In this document: positions 51,960 through 64,000 of the stretch, one piece after another | Numbering within the stretch: the stretch's first letter is position 1 | Layout of the letters: every line of letters starts with the position of its first letter | DNA from: Tremella fuciformis | Taxonomy: Eukaryota; Basidiomycota; Tremellomycetes; Tremellales; Tremellaceae | DNA: 64,000 bases | Reading direction: 5' to 3' | Assembly: GCA_032768795.1 (NCBI GenBank) | Contig: CP136490.1 | Location: forward strand, 7,936,001-8,000,000 | Position numbers and translations under genes: made by a program | The notes under the pieces: model-generated | Told to the model about the DNA's origin: nothing | What the model saw: the letters and a program-made list of their open reading frames with translations, nothing else | Database searches by the model: none

Positions 51960-54900
51960 ATGGACCCAGGTATAGGGCCTTCGCCCACCTCGGCCACCTT
52001 CGCACCCCCTCACCACCCCCAGCTTCCACCTCACCCCTACGACACCTCCATGCTCCCCAACAAACCGTCACCGTCGCCTTCGGCCGGCCCTTCGATGCCT
52101 CCACCTCAGGAACCCCATTACCCTTCGCTTTACCACCCACCCGCCAACTTCGCCCCGGCCCCGCCGTATGCTCACCCTCAGCAGGGTCAGGAGTGGTATG
52201 GAGGATACAATTACAACCCGCAATTTGCGCCCAGGCCATATCCCGGCGCCAACGGCTACAACTATCCCCCTCCCTTTCCCCAGCAATACGGCGCCCCGGT
52301 CTACCAGCCGTATCCTTATGGCCCCTACCCGCAGATGGGAGATCCCGGTCCCAGCACAATGCAAAACGGCTTCATGCCCTACAGCAACGCTCCGGTCGAG
52401 CCCAGGCAGCCCTTCTACCCAGTCCAATCCGACACACAGGCATCGTCACCCCGACCCACCCCGAGCACTGTGTCCGAAGCCGCGAACGGCGGCGGCTTCG
52501 ATACGCGCTACAATCGAAGTCCGTCTGCGGTGGCCGACCAGTTTGCAGAAAATGGTCACGCGCAACCGCCATTCTCCCCGCCTCCGGCTCAGCCGATGGG
52601 CTTCCCTCCCATGCCTAACGGGCAACACCTTCCCCCACAGCAGCAATCATTTTCGCCTTCCTACCCTTCGAATCATCCGTACGCTTCGGGAGGGGGTGTC
52701 GGGTATGTCCCATACGGCAACCCGCCCCCCATGATCTATCCCAACGGCAATTTCAACCCTAGCTTTATTCCTCAAATGCGGCCTCCTCCTGGACCCCCGG
52801 ACCCCGGATTCAAGCGCCTGAATCCGACTGCCCAAGGGTTCACGTATACCGGGCGGAGACGGACGCCTCGAAGCAATTTCGTTGCACCTCATCCAGATGT
52901 TCAAGTGCCGTTCACTTCTGGTCGCCCGGATCTTGCGATCCCCCCGAGGCCCCAAGTGAATGGCCATGCGCCTCAGGCTCGGGCTCCGCATATGGATTTA
53001 GAAGCGGAGAAATCCAAGATTCCTGGCGGTCAGGTCGATGTCTCAGGTGATCGGCACGTCACAGGTGTCCTGGGTCTGACACAGATGAATGGGCCAACTC
53101 GACCCCTGCCCGATCGGTCATCGATCCCACCATCGTTATCTGCCCCGGACGCGACCCCAGTGAATGAGTCTGTCGCTCCTGCATCACCTGTCGACGCGCT
53201 CGATCAACGCGAAATGACACCAGAGGCCCACACCAATGCCCTTTTGCCCGAAATCCGAGACACTCCCGCCCTCTCACTTTCCTCGACCGATCAACCTTCT
53301 TCTCCGGTCGTGCAGACGCCCGTGGTCGCGACCATGGAAGCGCGTCAATTACCGGATGCAAAGGTGGCAGTAGACCTGGTTCAAAGGGAGCTCACGTTCG
53401 GCGGAGCGGTGATGACTGACTCTTCACCGGCTCAGAACGAGCAGACGCCTCGTGGCTCCGCGTTTGCGTCCCTCGCCTCCATCACTTCGCCACCCATACC
53501 CAGCGCACCCGCCTCCCCTGATGCGACCGTTTCCACTCTCAAGTCAGTCATCACAGCTTCTCAGCCATCGGTCGTGGCCGAATCATCCACTGCCCCTGGC
53601 CGATCCCAGACGTCGGAGAGCAGCGGTAACATCTACTGGACAGGACTCCGCTCGAAACTACCCCCGGACGTCACCACTAGTGACAAGGGCCCCAGTGGCG
53701 ACGAACGACGCTCCTCGAAGAAGTTGTCTCGCAAGATTTCCCGATCTACATTGCGCTCCGTCTCATTCGCCCATCCTATACCCTCAATCACGCAGGCCCC
53801 TTCAATCACATTCGGCACCCTAGACCCCTCCCTCGAGGCGCAAAGCGAGACCCTGCAAGCCGCCGAAGTGGAAGCGAGCGGAACTGTCGGCATGGAAACG
53901 GCGGTTGTCACTGTCGAAGAGGCCTTGACGCCGCTCGTCAAGCCTCTGAAACCAGTGAGCTGGGCAGACTTGCTGCGGGATCCGCGCGCCAAGTCTGGCG
54001 CTCCTTCGGTGTCTGGCACTATCCGGTCAGACGTCGCCTCGAAAGCTACCTCGCCGACGCAGTCGCTCGCCTCTCTGATGATCGAATCCAGTGTTGTTAC
54101 CCCATCTGTCGTGCCCACTTCCCCAACTTCCACAGCTACCCTTCCGCCTTCCTCAGTCATGTCGCCACCCCCTCCGATACCTGCCACCCGTGCCCCGATC
54201 AACTACGCTGCAGCGGCCGCTGCGTTCTCCATCAACCCCCAGGAGGAGCTGGTCCGTTTGATGTCGGACGGAGTGAAGGGGAGAATACCCGACAAGGGTC
54301 CAGTCACCATGCCTCGAGGTTTGCAGAACACAGGCAACATGTGCTTCGCCAACACCGTGCGTTGACTTTTGAATACCTGCGTGTGAGCTCATGAGGCAGA
54401 TCTTGCAGGTCTTGGTGTACTGCTTGCCTTTCACCCAGCTACTTGACGAGTTGAGCAAGCGGCTCAAGGCCGATCTCGGCAGGCAGACCCCTTTGCTCGA
54501 GGCGATGATTGTCTTCCTTCGGGAATTCAACGCGCCACAACTGCCAGCACCTGTTCCTGCCTCGCAGAAACCTGGCATTCCAAATGGACCAAAGCATTTG
54601 CGGAAAGAGAAGGAGTCTAGGCGGGATGCGTTCCTTCCAGAGCATGTGTATGACGCAATGAAGGAGAACAAGCGTTTCGACTTCATGAAGGTGAGTATGT
54701 TGGGAACGTCTGGAACCGGCATTGATGATCAGCGTGGTCACCAGGAAGATGCCGAGGAATTTTTCGGATTCTTGAATGATACCCTGCACGAGGAGCTGCT
54801 CAAACTCATCTCTCGGATGGCCAGCAAGAAGCCGAACAACAACAACGTGCCCAATGGCGATGTTGACAACCACATTGCCAGGCCAGTCTCCCCGACCGGC

Positions 54901-55690
54901 GAAGAGGATGGCTGGCTCGAGGTCGGCAAGAAGCAAAAAGTGCACTCTGTCCGCTCCGTCGAGACCAACGAGACTGCCATTTCACGCATGTTCGGCGGCA
55001 CTCAGCGATCCGTTCTTCGCATTCCTGGAAGCAAGGATTCTGTCACACTCGAACCATTCAAGACCCTACCTCTCGACGTCCGACCAGATGTGGTAACGAT
55101 TGAAGATGCCATCAAGCACATCTCAGAGCCGGAGACCGTCAGCGGTGTATGGTCGGCCTCGAGAAAGGAGAATGTGGACGCCACGAGGCAGGTCTACATC
55201 GAGACATTCCCTCCCGTCTTGGTCTTGCATCTGAAACGATTCGAGTACGACCAAAGCCAGAACAGGGTCGTGAAGCGCGACAAGCCTATTGCTTACGGTA
55301 CCGAGTTGGTCATTCCGGCAGGTGAGCCCCTCTGTCGCCCATCGCCGATGTTGGCGTTGCTGAATCCCGCAGAAGTCATTTCCCCTAACAAGCGCGGATC
55401 ACCGGTCAAATACCGACTCTTCGGCGGTCAGTTTCATCATCTGCTTCTAGGACTCGAGCTGACCCGCAGTCGACTATCATCACGGAGCCTCTTCCCAGGG
55501 CGGGCACTATACCCTCGCAGCCGCCCGTCAGGATGGAAGTGGCTGGATACACTTTGACGACGAGACGTATGGGGCGATTCCGACCGAAGCGGTTGTCGTC
55601 AGTCCGGCTGAAGCCGAAGCGGGTCGAGCCGGTCAGATCGGGGGCCGCGAGAAATGCGCGTATCTGTTGTTCTACCAGCGGATCCGATAG
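51960..55690 (+). CDS. UBP3: Ubiquitin carboxyl-terminal hydrolase, Ubp3/USP10-like
   Basis: Five exons (51960-54356, 54400-54690, 54733-55321, 55373-55426, 55470-55690) encode 1183 residues. The first 770 are Pro/Tyr/Ser-rich and disordered; in yeast this region of Ubp3 binds Bre5. The USP domain begins GLQNTGNMCFANTILQVLVY with the catalytic Cys, continues RGHQEDAEEFFGFLNDTLHE and VLVLHLKRFEYD, and ends with HHGASSQGGHYTLAAARQDG (catalytic His) and WIHFDDETY. It removes ubiquitin in vesicle traffic and stress-granule or ribophagy pathways in yeast. The intron at 54691-54732 is 42 nt with no stop and would be read through as 14 extra residues. Confidence 0.9.
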
Positions 55691-56610
55691 ACGCGCCTCG
55701 TGAGACAGGATCAAGCATGGCATGACTTTTGATGGAGGCACCAATACGACCGGGCGCATTTAGCACAGCTTTGGGGAATTTGCGAGCGAGATCGATTTGC
55801 TTCCATCATACCACCACATCACACATTGTACGACGGCCCATGTCCTGGAGGACAACAAAAGGTGCAGATTAGACACCGCCAAAGCGAGTTGAAGCATGAA
55901 GGAAAGATACAAGAGCATAATGGGCATGAGGGCAAGACAAGCGAGCATGGCGACCGTGTGGACAGAGTGTGTATGTGTGTAAGAGGTTACGCCTGCCGTA
56001 GCATTGCGACATGGTCATACGAGGGATGAAAGATAATGGCATCGATACGAGGCGTGGTTCGTTCGCGATGCCTCGTGGATGAGCACCTGAAGAGGGCGTA
56101 CTTGAGTAGCGTGACGTTCACCTGAGACGAAGAGAGATCCACGTATCGTGAGGGCGACAAGGAAACCGGACCGGAGTATCAGTCTGATCAGTCTGATCAG
56201 TCAGGCACGAGATACAGAAAGTGGAAAGTGACTTTTGATTTCAGTCCACCTTGTCCTTTTGTCATCCTCCCTCTCACCTCTTTCCCCTCACCTGGGCCTC
56301 GAGGATCAAGTGGGTGTAGAGCGGACCGCGTGTCGTCTTTCGGTCCCCGTCTTTGTGCCCTTCGGTCCCGCCCGACCCCCGATCCCCATCACCATCACCG
56401 TCACCGTCACCGCTCCGACCGTCGGCATGCTTCTTCGCATATAATACCCAACCGAACCCATACCCAGATCCAAACCCACAGGACCGACGACTAGTCAGGC
56501 CCAGATCCATATACCCGGTCGAGCGGTCCGTCAGCGTCACCTGGGTCCTTCCTTTGCGTACGACCATACGTAGTGGTCACCTGACCCGCCAAGTCCACCT
56601 ACGACGTGTC
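55691..56610 (+). other. Intergenic stretch before the fused methyltransferase-kinase gene
   Basis: 920 nt without a supported gene. It contains the overlapping repeat TCAGTCTGATCAGTCTGATC near 56178-56200 and a run of CCATCACCATCACCGTCACC-type triplets near 56383-56410 that lies just upstream of the leader. Open frames here are shadows of low-complexity sequence. Confidence 0.45.
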
Positions 56611-59068
56611 ATGGCTGCTCAAGATGGTGCGGATGCCGTGGAGGAGCTGCCGCCCAGTCGGCTGGGCACGAAAGAACATTGGGACGCCCAGTATGAGTGA
56701 GCTGCCTTGTGCCCTGTGCCCGGACTAGGGATGCAGCTGATGGTAGGCGCGAAGTGAGGGTGTTTGAGGTGCGGGGATACGACACTTCGGATGTGGGCTG
56801 ACGAGCAGGACTGCGGCGACGAGGGCGAGGTCTGGTTCGTCCCTTCTCCTTCTCCTTCCTCCCTCCCTCGCGAGACCTGGAGGATTTGGGAGCTGACGGG
56901 GCAGGTTTGGCGAGTCTAGCGTGACGAAAATGCGACAGTGGGCTCTAAAGCACCTCGCCCCTTCGTCAACGCCCGTCCGGGTCCTCGAGTGCGGCTCGGG
57001 CAACGGGACTCTCCTCCTATCGTTCCTTACTTCCCCGGCAGACTACCCGCCCCAAGCGTACCACCTGACAGGCATCGACTACTCGCCTTCGGCTGCCACG
57101 CTCGCCCGCAGCGTGGAGGCGGCCCGCCGTGAAGCCGAGCTCGACGAGGACGAAGAGATACTGAACCCCTGTGAGGTGGACTGGCGCGTGGGCGACCTGC
57201 TGCGAGACGCGTACGACGAGACGTGGGACCTCGTCATGGACAAGGGCACGTACGATGCGCTCTGTCTCTCGTCGGAGCCCGTGCAGGGCGACGGGCGCCT
57301 GCCGAGCCAGGTGTATCCTGATAGAGTCGCCGCGCTCGTCCGCCCCGGCGGCTACTTTTTGATAACGAGCTGCAACTTTACAGAAGAGGAGATCAAGCGG
57401 CAGTACACGCGGCCCGGCCTGGGTGCGTCCCCTCCTCGCGTGTCATATACCTACTATCGCTGACACGAAGGCTTCGAATTTCAGTGCGTCGCCTCTTGGG
57501 GGTACTTACCGCTGACTCCAGCTCGAGCGTCCCGCACAAGTCGTTCGTGTTTGGCGGCAAGCAAGGTCAGACCGTGTGTACCGTAGCCTTCCGAAAGACG
57601 TCCGAGACTGTTCCAAATGGGCCAAATGGGTCAAAGCCTGAAGTCGCGGTGTCAAGTAGCAAGTCTGAAGATGAAGACAAAGACAAGCTCTTTTTATGCG
57701 TCGACGTGAGCGCCGGCGACAAGCATGCATGATGTGCGCTCAGACCAGTCGGGTGGGACCAAGACCGAGGTCGTCGTTGCCTCTAGCTCGAGGGGCATCG
57801 TGGCGCGCGGCGTGGGCGGCACGGGCAATATGGCCGAGGTGGGCCTGACCCTTCCAAGCTACAGTATCAGTGGTTTGGTCTGATGTAGCAGGTCGGCGTC
57901 AAGATTGCGACGAACATGTGGGTGCACGACAATGTGTATGACGATACTGGACTGATGCGCCAGCATCATCTCCACTGTACTGGCTACGATTGCGCAGCTC
58001 GGTTCGGGCTCTAGCACGAAGGCGCTTGTAAACGGAAATGGAACGGCCCTTCCTTCCATGCGGTGCCCAAAGGTATTTGGGGATGTGTGGATTGGAGTGA
58101 GCACACTTGACTGTAACCTGCGGTATTGCTAATCTTGAGATGTCCGGGTGTGACTCGCCCGCTGATCAACGTCGTCTGTCCGAAGCAGTGTCCCCGTTCT
58201 TGTGAGTGCCACAAGTAAGAGCTCGCCGCTGATACGCAGTGGCTCGTCACGTCTGTCAGTACTGAATGATGCGCACCTGCTGGGTGGTGCACTCCTACAA
58301 AAGCACCGACCATGGGGGATTTCGATCATAGCTGGCACGGGCTCAGTCGTTGTCGCTCTTGAAGTGGACAGCGCGGGCGATGTGGTGCAGATTGGGCGTC
58401 GGGGTGGTCATGGCTACTTGCTGGGCGACGATGGTTCAGGTGAATGATCTTCTCCATCTCATATGGAGAGATACTAATCGTAAGCATTCGACATTGGCCG
58501 GTGTGCTATACGTGCCGTCGTCGACGACTTTGACGCTGGACTGGAACAGTCGGGCGGGTTGAGCGATATAGTCAAGAAGCACTTTGGGGCCACCGAGACT
58601 GGCGAAGTCTTGGGCAAAGTGGCGAGTCTGAAAGAACGAATATAGTGGGTTATGCTGACGCGGTGGCAGCACGACCTCGACAACAAGCTGCGCCCTGTCG
58701 ACGCGGCCAATGTCCGCAAACTGCGCATATCCTCGCTGGCGAGGTACGTGCTCGAAGCGTACGCCAGGACCCCGCCGGATCTCCTGGCCAAGCGGGCCAT
58801 ATGGGACGCCACGACCCCGCTCGTCGCCTCGGTCGTATCGCTTATCAGGCAGCTCGTGGGCCAGAAGACACTGACGGGTCAGCCACGCAGAAAGGTGGCG
58901 GACGCGGCGGTGATCATGGCCGGCGGGGTGATTCGCCAACCGGCATATAGAGATCTCATCCTGGATCGATTGAGAGAAGAAGGAATGGTCTTTGGAATGG
59001 AGAGCGTGGTGGACGACGTGGCCGGCGAGGCGGTCATGGGGCTCGTCGAGCGGGCCCAGCGGCGATGA
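56611..59068 (+). CDS. eEF1A lysine methyltransferase (Efm4-like) fused to N-acetylglucosamine kinase
   Basis: Thirteen exons (56611-56696, 56747-56768, 56809-56834, 56905-57422, 57471-57483, 57522-57705, 57749-57838, 57892-57917, 57964-58096, 58140-58201, 58240-58439, 58485-58618, 58670-59068) sum to 1893 nt, 630 residues. Residues 1-270 are Efm4/METTL10-like: SRLGTKEHWDAQYE, FGESSVTKMRQW, VRVLECGSGNGTLLLSFL, MDKGTYDALCLS, HKSFVFGGKQGQTVCTVAF. A linker rich in Ser/Glu/Asp/Lys leads to the BadF/GlcNAc-kinase fold: LFLCVDSGGTKTEVVVAS, WIGMSGCDSPADQRRL, VLNDAHLLGGAL, GISIIAGTGSVVVALEV, GRRGGHGYLLGDDGS and RKLRISSLARYVLEA. Exon 57522-57705 carries both the end of the methyltransferase and the first kinase strand, and has no in-frame ATG. 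Two separate enzymes by family knowledge; one polypeptide by sequence. Confidence 0.8.
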
Positions 59069-59563
59069 GCATAGGATCTACGGGTTCCAGGTGCTTAGAT
59101 GCATAGATGCTACGAAGGGAGAAAGTGCCACACTGCCTCATGGCTTTCGCAGGATTCAGGGTCCAAGGGGGAGGAGGGTGACGCTCGGACCCACGCGCCT
59201 GATTTTCTCGAGTAAACACGACTGACGGTCCATTTGTCCATTTTGGTCGCCACCCCCGTTCACTACCACCCTCATTCATTCGTCCTCCTGCAGGCCTGGC
59301 CTTTTGAGCTGCTCTGCCGACACCGCCACCGCCATCCCTGGCGCTGTCGCTGTGCTCTTCTTGCTCCTCATCACTGTCTATCATCTCGACGTCGACCGGC
59401 AAACAGCTGTGGGAGATCCAAAGGTGGAAGGTTGAATGATACTCTGCGTGTGGAGTAACCCCTGACGACGGGGACATTGTTTGTCTCGTCTTCCTCGTGA
59501 GTGCCCCACTCCCACTCTACTGCACCTGCTCTGCCTTCACTTCATCGTCGCCCGCAGCTCACC
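59069..59563 (+). promoter_or_regulatory. Upstream region with likely 5' leader intron
   Basis: 495 nt before the Bud4/anillin-like gene. A GTGAGT at 59498 and CCCGCAG at about 59551-59557 would form an intron in the 5' leader ending six nucleotides before the ATG. No other gene is supported. Confidence 0.45.
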
Positions 59564-62500
59564 ATGTTCCTCCCACCTTCGCAAGGCAGACACCAGTCCT
59601 TCGTCATGTCCACCACCTCCGCCCCCGCCCCCTCGCCCTCCCCCGCCTCGCCGCCCAACCGCCTGCGCTTCACCGCCTCGCCCAACGCAGCCTCCGCCGC
59701 CGCGCGCAACTCGATCATCCACTCCTCGGCAAAAGGCTGGTCCCCCCTGCAGATCAACAAGCGGGACTCTGTCTCGTCCTCGCCGCTCAAACCGTCTCCC
59801 GACCCGGCAGCCGCTGCTGCCGCCGCCTCGCCCCGACGCACCAGCTCGAGCTTCAAGCACGTCACGAAGAACTCGCTCGTCTCCAGCTCGCCCTTCAAGG
59901 ACCCCGGTACCGTCCAGGGCGCGCAGTCGCTTGGCAGAGAGCTGGACAGGGATGCGATTATACATGAGCGCCGGGCGGCGCGGCCGCTTGGGCAGGCCCC
60001 GCCTGCGGCTTCGGGCGTCGCTGCGACCCCCAAGGCTGCTATCGGTCTGGGCATCTCTGCCAAGCCTCGCAGCTCCAGTCGCTCGGCCAGCGGCAGTACC
60101 GCTCTCCCTGCTGTGAGCGGTACCCGCAAGGTTTCCAGCGAGAAGGGCAAGGTTGCCTTCCCCTCGGCCTCGGGCGTCGAGAGGAAGTCGTCGGGTGGGA
60201 GCGAGCGCAAGGTCTCCGCGAGCAAGGAGAACGAGTCCCCTGATTCGAGGGCATCACCTCGCCCTCCACGAGCCAGTATGGGCTTCAAGGGGCTCGCCAA
60301 CCGAGGCTTTGTCTCTCATTCCCCTTTCAAGCGGGTACCGTCTGGTGGACTCTCGTCCAGCAAGCGCGTCAACGAGAGTCCCGTTCCCAGTCCCAAGACC
60401 ATCCCTGTCGTTAAAGAAGACGTCTTCTCTTCTCCCTCGCCTACCGTGCGCCGAGTATCGTCGGGCGAACGCAGGCCAGTCTCGCCGGCTGGGGGCCTGA
60501 GGGCCGATGGCAGGAGAAGCGACTCATCTACCCCTTCGCCCCCGCGAACGTCCGTCCAGCCGGCCTTGCTTATCTCATCTGTTGGCCCCTCGCCTCTCAG
60601 TCGCCCGTCCGCCCGCGTGCCTCTTCTCGCCGACGAAATTACCCCGACTCCAACACCGATGAAGTCGTCCATGACGCCCTCGCGCCGCCTGCGTGGGCCT
60701 CGTGACCTCTCCGAGCCAGAGTCGCCCTCGCGTGGAAGCAAGACTGTCACTTTCCAGAGTGTGCCCGATGTCAAGGAGTTTGAGCGCATGAGCGTCGAAG
60801 GCAGTGCCGACGGCAGCTTTGAAGTACAGAACTCTGACATTGATGGCGATGACTGGGAAGACGATGCTCCCAATGGCAGCTTTGAGGAGCTGCTCCTCTC
60901 GCCCACTACCGACAAGGCGTTCGCCCTTCCTACCCAGGAGACTCGACGGGAGATCTCGCCGACTTTCAGTAGCGAAGAAGCAGATGCGGACCAGTCGACC
61001 ACTGCCGACTTTGTCAATACGCTCATCGAGGAAGGCCTCTTCTCTCCGCCCGACATCCCGACCCCGGTCCTCAATGATCAACCGGCTTTTGAACTCCCCA
61101 GCGACGATGAGCGATCGGCGCCGTTCCTCGCTACGCCTTCTTTGGGTGACTCGGTCCATGCCACTCCGATGCTTGCCAATTGCGATGTCCTCACCCCGCA
61201 CGAAGACAAGAACTACGAGTTTCCCGACAAGGATAGTTCCGGCATTCCCTATGGCCGATCTCACCATGTCGAGCGGGCGGTCCTCGCCCATTCGCTTCCG
61301 CCAGTCAAGGGAGTCTCGCCGCTTGGGCAGCCCGACTTTCCCCACGAAGTCGATCACCACATGCTCATGAACGGCGACGCCGCTCGCCCTGCTCTTCCGA
61401 AGAGTGCGCTAGACAGCAACGACGGGCCCCATGCTCATCAGTCTGGACTCATGCCTGATCCCTTCATTACCATCGACACGGCAACCAAAGTCCTCTCCCC
61501 GGACAAGAAGCCTCGTGAAGAAGACGGGATGCCTCTGGGTCGGACAAGCCATCACGAGCGGATGCAGGCAGCCCGTATGCTCGCCACGCAGGGTCTTGGC
61601 CTCGGTCTGCCAGGTATGCCCCGCAGTCCCGGTCTCAACAAAGACTTGTTCCAGTCTCAGCCCGTCAAATCCGACACACCGCCTACCCCGCCTGCCGATT
61701 TCTCGCGAGAGATGCTGTTTGACGCGAGCTTTGAAGAGCGAGACGAGCATGAAGGGGAGCGAAAAGTCAGCCAGGTCCCCGAGATGAAAGGCCCCAAACG
61801 ACTTTCTGTCCTTCAGGCCAAGGTGGACCAGCAGGAGGCACAAGACACCAGTCGAGGTCTGACCAAGCTTCCGCCTAAGCCGGAGCCCGTTGGGCTTCCC
61901 AGTCCCGTCACGACGCCCAAAGTGGAAGCGGAGAAGAAAGCCGAGAAGCGTGTGAGTAGCACGCGCCGTTCTCTTGGTCATGCTGACAGGCAGTCGAGCA
62001 AGTACGAGTTGCCCAACTTCTCCCTGCCGTCGATCGGTATCTCCAGTCCTCTGTTCGCTGGTCTTACAAACACTGTTCCCTCTGCGCCGATACCCGATGT
62101 TGCGCCTACACCATCGACAGTCGAGCGACCGCTCACCCCTCCGAGGAAGCTAAATGTCGACTTGAAGCAGGACTCGCCGCACCGCATCCCGTCGTTTGAA
62201 TTTGAAGAGATTTCTCTCCAGGCGGTCGAGAGCAAGCCCATGCTGCGGCCAGCGTCCCTCCCTCCGCCTGTGACTGCCAAGTCGGCGCCGTTCCACCGTT
62301 CGACCTCGGACGAGAAGAAGATGCCAGAGTCCACTTCCCTCAAGTCACTCCCGGCCCTGGGATCGAGTAGCTCGGGCGAATTTGGTGCGGCCGCGAGCAG
62401 TTCTGGCGGTTCGACTACCACTCGAGTTCGCCAGCGTATCTCGAGGGAGATGATCAAAGAGACTGTGCAGCAGCGCTTGGCCGAAGGCAGTCTGACTCGC

Positions 62501-64000
62501 AAGTCGCCTATCCCGGCAGCGGAGAGTCGGATCATGGAGGCGGAAAAGAAGATCTCGGCAAAAGTTGCTACTGCGACCAACGTGGACAAGTCGCTTCCTC
62601 CGCCACCGCCCCCCAAGACTGGGGAGCCAATGGTCAAAGCCAAGACCACTGACTCGAACCCTTCTCGACAGTCCGCCACTGAGCGTCCCACTATCCGACC
62701 TCGAAGTCAGACCACGAGTGCGCAGAAGCTGCTCGAGCAGAACTCGAAGGACGGCGTAATTCGAGAGCCCCAGAGCGCACTGGACAAGCTTGCGCAAGGC
62801 ATGAGGCGTATGGAGCTGGACGAGTCCACCTCTTCGACCGGGTCGCAGATCAAGATCTCGACTTCGCCCACTTCAGCTCAGGCTCAGCCGTTCCCCGTCA
62901 GTATCCTGCAAAAACCCAAAGAGGCACCGGTGTCCCTCGGACAGGCTGTCGAAGACTTGGCAGGTCCGTCTAAACCCCGTCGACGGAGGAGTCTGAGCGT
63001 CGGCAACGTGGATGACGAAGTGGTGAGCTAGCAGACGCAGCATCTCGTCGTAAGAGCTCACGAGACAGCCAACTCCGCGCCGAGCCTTGAAACCCCGGCT
63101 CACCCTGGGTATCAAACAAGATCAGCAGTCCATGCTTGATGCGTTCGAGGAGGAGATCAGCAGCATTGACCTCACTGTAAGCATTGTTGGCAGGTTCCTG
63201 CATCGTGCTGACTCTCAGCGCAAGTACAAAGTTCGTGAAAAACAAGTGGTTTCTGCCGTGTATGGCGATACGGTCAGCCATTCCAAGGCGGGAGATCTCG
63301 ATTCTGGCAGAGCTTGGAGGCAGTTGAGGCGTCCGTCTGACATGGTAAGCTAACCTCGTCCCCGGCCAACTTAGCTTATCATTAGAACGAGCATGCTGCC
63401 GAGATTAGGCAGATGCGCGAGCGCGAGGTAAGCGCGGGTAAGGCAACGGGCACAATCTTTGTCAAAGGTCAGCTCCCCTGGGGTGAGCCAGCAGAGCTGA
63501 CGCCATCAGTACTCGGCATTGAAGGACTATCAGTGCCGATGCCACCTCAGCCTACCTTCTTCTGCATCACCCTTGACAATGGCATCGATTACATCCGGAC
63601 ACCTTACCTGCCTCTAGCCGAAGGAGCTCGTGTCAACCAAGAGTTCTCGCTGTAAGTGTATTAGTGCCTGCTCAAGAAGCGTGGCTGACCAACAGTGTTG
63701 AACACCCCAATTTCGAGTTCTCCTTGAGCCTTGATGTCCGCCGCGACCCGCATATCTTGCAAGCTCTGCACGCGAATGACAACCGGACACATCATACTCC
63801 TACGCCTCCCGTGCCGGCCTCCCCGGTCAAGTCTTCAGGCTTCAGATCGCTCTTCTCGTCTCCACGCAAACCCAAGCCCTCGAAAGCACCCAGTACGGCT
63901 GGATCTGCCGACTCGCGGTCAGCAACTCCCCTACCTGCTCCGCCGGTGGACAACATTGCCAAATACTTCCCCACGGCCAACTCGTCTACCATTGCCAAGA
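59564..64000 (+). CDS. Bud4/anillin-like septum protein, 3' end outside the window
   Basis: The gene starts MFLPPSQGRHQSF at 59564 and has at least five exons, the first long one ending near 63020. The first 1150 residues are disordered, rich in Ser/Pro, with repeated motifs: NSLVSSSPFKD and RGFVSHSPFKR, then IPYGRSHHVERAVLAHSL and PLGRTSHHERMQAARML. After a basic coiled region (SMLDAFEEEISSIDLT) comes GTIFVKVLGIEGLSVPMPPQ and FFCITLDNGIDYIRTPYLPL, then HPNFEFSLSLDVRRDPH, which fits the anillin-homology C2-like domain of Bud4, Mid2 and anillin. The PH domain expected at the C-terminus lies beyond the edge. These proteins organise septins and the cytokinetic site. Identification rests on the C-terminal block. 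Confidence 0.78.

Noticed and set aside
57522..57732. Stop at 57730 as the end of a stand-alone Efm4 gene
   Set aside because: That stop lies in an intron; splicing at the GTGAGC at 57706 joins LFLCVD to SGGTKTEVV, the kinase phosphate loop. A stand-alone kinase would then lack its first strand and start codon.
59481..60300. Long Arg/Pro- and Gly/Arg-rich frames on both strands
   Set aside because: Shadows of the Ser/Pro-rich first exon of the Bud4/anillin-like gene, caused by high GC.
1..64000. tRNA, rRNA, CRISPR or telomeric repeats
   Set aside because: None was recognised by eye; CRISPR arrays are not expected in a fungal nuclear genome, and no candidate tRNA box pair could be supported.

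Overview
The window is nuclear DNA of a fungus, most likely a basidiomycete yeast of the Tremellomycetes type. Almost every gene is cut by several very short GT-AG introns, mostly 40-50 nt, with CTGAC/CTAAC-like branch sites a few bases before the acceptor. Genes are packed on both strands with gaps of 60-1100 nt. The proteins are eukaryotic and typically fungal: Sen54, Bmt5, Tma7, eIF4B, Atg3, fibrillarin, Ubp3, a RasGAP and a Bud4/anillin-like protein. All coding models were built by eye from reading frames, splice sites and protein family patterns. For most genes the exon lengths were checked to sum to an intact frame. No similarity search was run.

Layout. 0-8 kb: tail of a hydroxyacid dehydrogenase, SEN54, two unknown minus-strand genes and an FAD oxidoreductase. 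8-15 kb: a 2273-residue protein with an N-terminal membrane anchor, a huge Lys/Asp-rich disordered middle and a polytopic C-terminus. 15-29 kb: housekeeping genes, namely an ADF-H/PH protein, an SR-type cyclophilin divergent from BMT5, a RasGAP, TMA7 in eight tiny exons, a dienelactone hydrolase and eIF4B. 29.7-47.1 kb: the accessory core of the window. 47.7-64 kb: housekeeping again, with a 1-Cys peroxiredoxin, a small membrane protein, fibrillarin, Ubp3, an apparent fusion of an eEF1A methyltransferase with an N-acetylglucosamine kinase, and a Bud4/anillin-like protein running off the end.

The accessory core holds nine members of one gene family in two arrays that converge on an M24 peptidase and ATG3. 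Three plus-strand copies (A, B, C) have a PIN/NYN-like domain (I recall the family as DUF7923) followed by CCCH zinc fingers. Six minus-strand copies (numbered 6 to 1 from left to right) are shorter and lack the fingers. Homology between the two arrays rests on a shared N-terminal block, an intron always placed directly before a conserved Phe that precedes a Gly-rich helix, shared downstream intron positions and a shared C-terminal beta-strand plus LP-x-LF motif. Five of the nine start with Met-Gly-x-x-x-Ser, the N-myristoylation pattern. The acidic DGD motif is intact in A, B, C and copy 6, altered in 1 and 5, and lost in 2, 3 and 4. This looks like a locally expanding, diversifying family of possibly membrane-anchored RNA-binding or nuclease-like proteins. 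Its function is unknown to me.
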